The translations under genes and the position numbers were made by a program. From Tetradesmus obliquus (taxonomy: Eukaryota > Chlorophyta > Chlorophyceae > Sphaeropleales > Scenedesmaceae), in contig CP126193.1 of the NCBI GenBank assembly GCA_030272155.1, positions 1,860,001 through 1,924,000 of the forward strand: a stretch of 64,000 nucleotides of DNA. Reading direction: 5' to 3'. The notes below the pieces were generated by a model. It was not told the DNA's origin. It did not search any database and worked only from the letters and a program-made list of their open reading frames with translations. Position 1 is the first letter of the stretch; each line of letters opens with the position of its first letter. Positions 61,904-64,000 of the stretch are shown here, in pieces.

Positions 61904-63282
61904 TCTGCTGCTCTACTGCCCGCTCTTCAATCGTCTCTGATCAACGCTGTTACGGTGAACAAAACGTGAAGTGCACGACACTCGACGCTACAGGCTGCGG
62001 CAAATTGTTCATACAAGGCTTTCAAAGTGTCTGGAAGCAGCAGAACCGCGCTTCGTTCAAACCGGCAGTAGCACAGGTATCCACCGTCTGATGGCATCAT
62101 TGCTTGCAATCGGACTTTTTTGTGTAAAGTGTCAAGTCTTGTAGGCGCTATCGACGCATGCACTGCGCAGGGCTGCTTCAAGTGTGTGCTGCTGAGCTAC
62201 CAGTACAGCACTTCAAAAACGAACGTAATTCTCGAGTGCAACAGTGACATAAACATCCTGTTGCATCCGTACTTTGGGAAACTGCAATGCAGCAAGTGCA
62301 CCTGGTGATAGCAGCTTGTGAAATTCCCATGGTTGTGCAAAACAGGTCGATGGCCATAAAACGCACAGGGATGGATGCTGCTGTGGCTGGAGCAGCCGCT
62401 GGTCAACCATAAGCAGCAATAATCACGGTTTGATCAATCAGCAACCGCAATCTAGAACCTTTTACGGCAAGCTTGTGTGGATACACGTGACGTTTTTTTG
62501 CGGTGCTGCTGTGGAGCAGACACGTGTGTCGCTTGTACTGCCAGCCCAGAGGGCATAACAATGCAGTGTACAGTCGATAGAAAAGCACATCCGTATTCAA
62601 AAGCTGCCAGGCACGTGAAGATCAGGACTGCTTGCGCATAGTGCTGCCACAAACTTTGAAAGTAGCAGTGTCACTGCTAAGATAACAGCCGCCGTGACAG
62701 TTACTGACACCATCCTCAGTAACATGGCTGCGCCAGCACTGTTGTGGTGAGGCGCTGTTTTGCCTGCTAGCCTGGCACCCTTGACAGGCTGTAGGGCCGA
62801 GGGGCCCTTTAGCTGGGCCGCTCTCAGCGGGCTGTGCACTGGCAGTGCCTGCTGTTGCTGCTTGGCGCGTGACGCAGTAAAAGCCTCTCGAATCTCCTGT
62901 GCAACGCACAATGAGTGGCTCAACCAGGCCTTCCACAGTGCAAAGAAGGGCCAAGCCGGCTGGCTGTCAGTGTCATGTTTGACCTTTACGAAGTGGCATG
63001 TTGGGCTGATGTCGGGGCGTACTATCGCGCGTGCTCACTTTCATTGCGTTTATCTGATTCCATCAATCGATATAAATTCAGCATAAATGCTGCTGCATTA
63101 AATAAATGCTGCTGCATTACGTCAGGGGTGTTGGTGCCTACAACACGCGCGATAGTGTCCTGTAATTGAAGTTTTCTCTGTACTTGAATCTAGCTTTCCG
63201 TGGCTGGCACAACAACTGCAGTGCTGCCAGATGAGCATCAACATGATGTGTCTGCTGTTCAGTGGACAGCTGAAGTGGGCTG
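61904..63282. other. 1.4-kb region upstream of Ran and the IQ-motif gene
   Basis: Contains the Ran promoter and 5' UTR (minus) and the promoter of the IQ-motif gene (plus). A candidate small membrane-protein exon lies on the minus strand at 62597-62970 (separate entry). The rest has no recognised gene. Confidence 0.45.
62597..62970 (-). CDS. candidate small single-pass membrane protein (5' end unclear)
   Basis: One minus-strand frame is open from about 63030 to the stop at 62597. It reads PAWPFFALWKAWLSHSLC, then a Gln/Ala/Lys-rich middle, then MLLRMVSVTVTAAVILAVTL and on, a good transmembrane helix, ending SSPDLHVPGSF. There is no in-frame ATG near the start. A short upstream exon with ATG and a GTGAGC donor near 63040 could supply it through an intron of about 79 nt, which is speculative. 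The Trp/Leu-rich segment and the helix argue for coding, but no family is recognised. Confidence 0.3.
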
Positions 63283-64000
63283 ATGAGCGAGCTGGTTAAC
63301 CTAGAAACCCAGAATCAAAAAATGGGTTCAGCTGAACCTGATTCAGATTACTATGCAGCTGTGATACAGAGCCACTGGAGGGGATACAGCTTGCGGAAGA
63401 GCCTTAGAGACTTGCAACTGGGAGATGCACAGCTGCAACACCATGTTGTGGCACAGCAGCAGGGGGGCTTGCATGACAACCAGGGCCACGCGGAGCAGAC
63501 TTACATGCAGCACCAGCAGCTGCCCCATAAGCCGGTCAGCAATGGCTGCAGGCATGGGTTGACAGTAGGTGTGCAGCCAGATGTTTGGAACAATGCAGCA
63601 GGCACGCTCATCCGTAACAGGGGGGCTTTGCAGGCAAAACTGGCTGTCAGGTGCGGATGCATGTTCACGCAGTGACTGCAGTGTTTTGCTTGGTTGCTCA
63701 CAGCAATTGCGGAACAGCTGGTGCAAGCACATCAATTGACGATGGTGCTGTACACACACAGACACAACCGTGAAGTGCACTGTCAGCTCACATAGTGTCG
63801 CTCTTCATCATAGGGATAGCTGGCATAACTTGGCCATTCCACCTTGCTTCAGGTGTCAAAGTGTGCAGCAGCAGCGGGAGCACAAGTTGCAGGCATGGCG
63901 CCAGTGTGCAGAACGCCAGGCACAGCGCTACGTGCGCCCACCTCCAGCCAGCAGCAGCCTGAGGCGTATGCTAGCAGAGCCTGCTTGTTACCGCCTGCGC
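63283..64000 (+). CDS. IQ-motif protein, 5' part (runs off the window)
   Basis: Exon 1 is 63283-63650 (donor GTGCGG, phase 2) and exon 2 starts at 63853 (acceptor TTCAG) and is open to the window end. Residues 24-42 contain AAVIQSHWRGYSLRKSL, an exact IQxxxRGxxxR calmodulin-binding motif. Exon 2 is Gln/Arg-rich (QQQREHKLQAWRQCAER and on), probably helical. Calmodulin or myosin-light-chain-like binding is inferred from the IQ motif; nothing else fixes the function. The rest of the gene lies to the right. Confidence 0.7.

Overview
The window is nuclear DNA of a eukaryote, most likely a core chlorophyte green alga (possibly Sphaeropleales or a relative). The genes are split by GT-AG introns and carry organelle-targeting N-termini. 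The set includes a separate plastid-type biotin carboxylase, a plant-type cystathionine gamma-synthase, a plant PRH75/RH7-like helicase and an octotricopeptide-like protein. The DNA is GC-rich and full of CTG/CAG runs. The alga assignment comes from gene content and texture, not from a database match.

Layout. 1-13.3 kb: a cluster of secreted fibronectin type III (FN3) proteins, comprising the 3' end of one copy (1-146), a complete copy on + (2508-5917) and a convergent paralogue on - (11132-13307). 14.0-18.8 kb: a glutamine-rich octotricopeptide-like gene on -, divergent from a 12-exon biotin carboxylase gene (19121-26898, +). 27-35.5 kb: mostly non-coding or mobile sequence, with two inverted-repeat-bounded elements (27467-30138 and 32706-33671), a small unknown gene (31108-32055, +) and a diverged repeat field. 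35.5-39.1 kb: an F-box/LRR-like gene on -. 40.5-45.8 kb: a nine-exon RNA helicase (DECD box, GUCT domain, RGG tail) on -, divergent from cystathionine gamma-synthase (46005-49770, +). 51.7-57.2 kb: a nine-exon gene for a Crypton-type tyrosine recombinase with a C-terminal GCR1_C-like domain. 59.8-61.9 kb: Ran GTPase on -. 63.3 kb to the end: the start of an IQ-motif protein.

I rebuilt exons by hand from reading phase, splice dinucleotides and family conservation. For FN3-A, FN3-B, biotin carboxylase, helicase, cystathionine gamma-synthase, Crypton protein, Ran and F-box, the exon sums are exact multiples of three with every junction in phase.

Most striking observation: many introns carry truncated tandem copies of the neighbouring exon edge, including its splice site. 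I call them exon echoes. Copies of a donor edge lie downstream of the exon and copies of an acceptor edge lie upstream. They occur in at least six genes here, up to three or more per intron, and some decay with distance. In at least two cases the extra splice site would stay in frame. A second theme is strand-specific CTG repeats: CTG runs sit just before acceptor sites in the sense strand of introns, while exons carry CAG (Gln) or GCA/GCT (Ala) runs.

The genes do not form a pathway. They are housekeeping genes (fatty-acid synthesis, methionine synthesis, ribosome biogenesis, nuclear transport) next to lineage-specific families and mobile elements.
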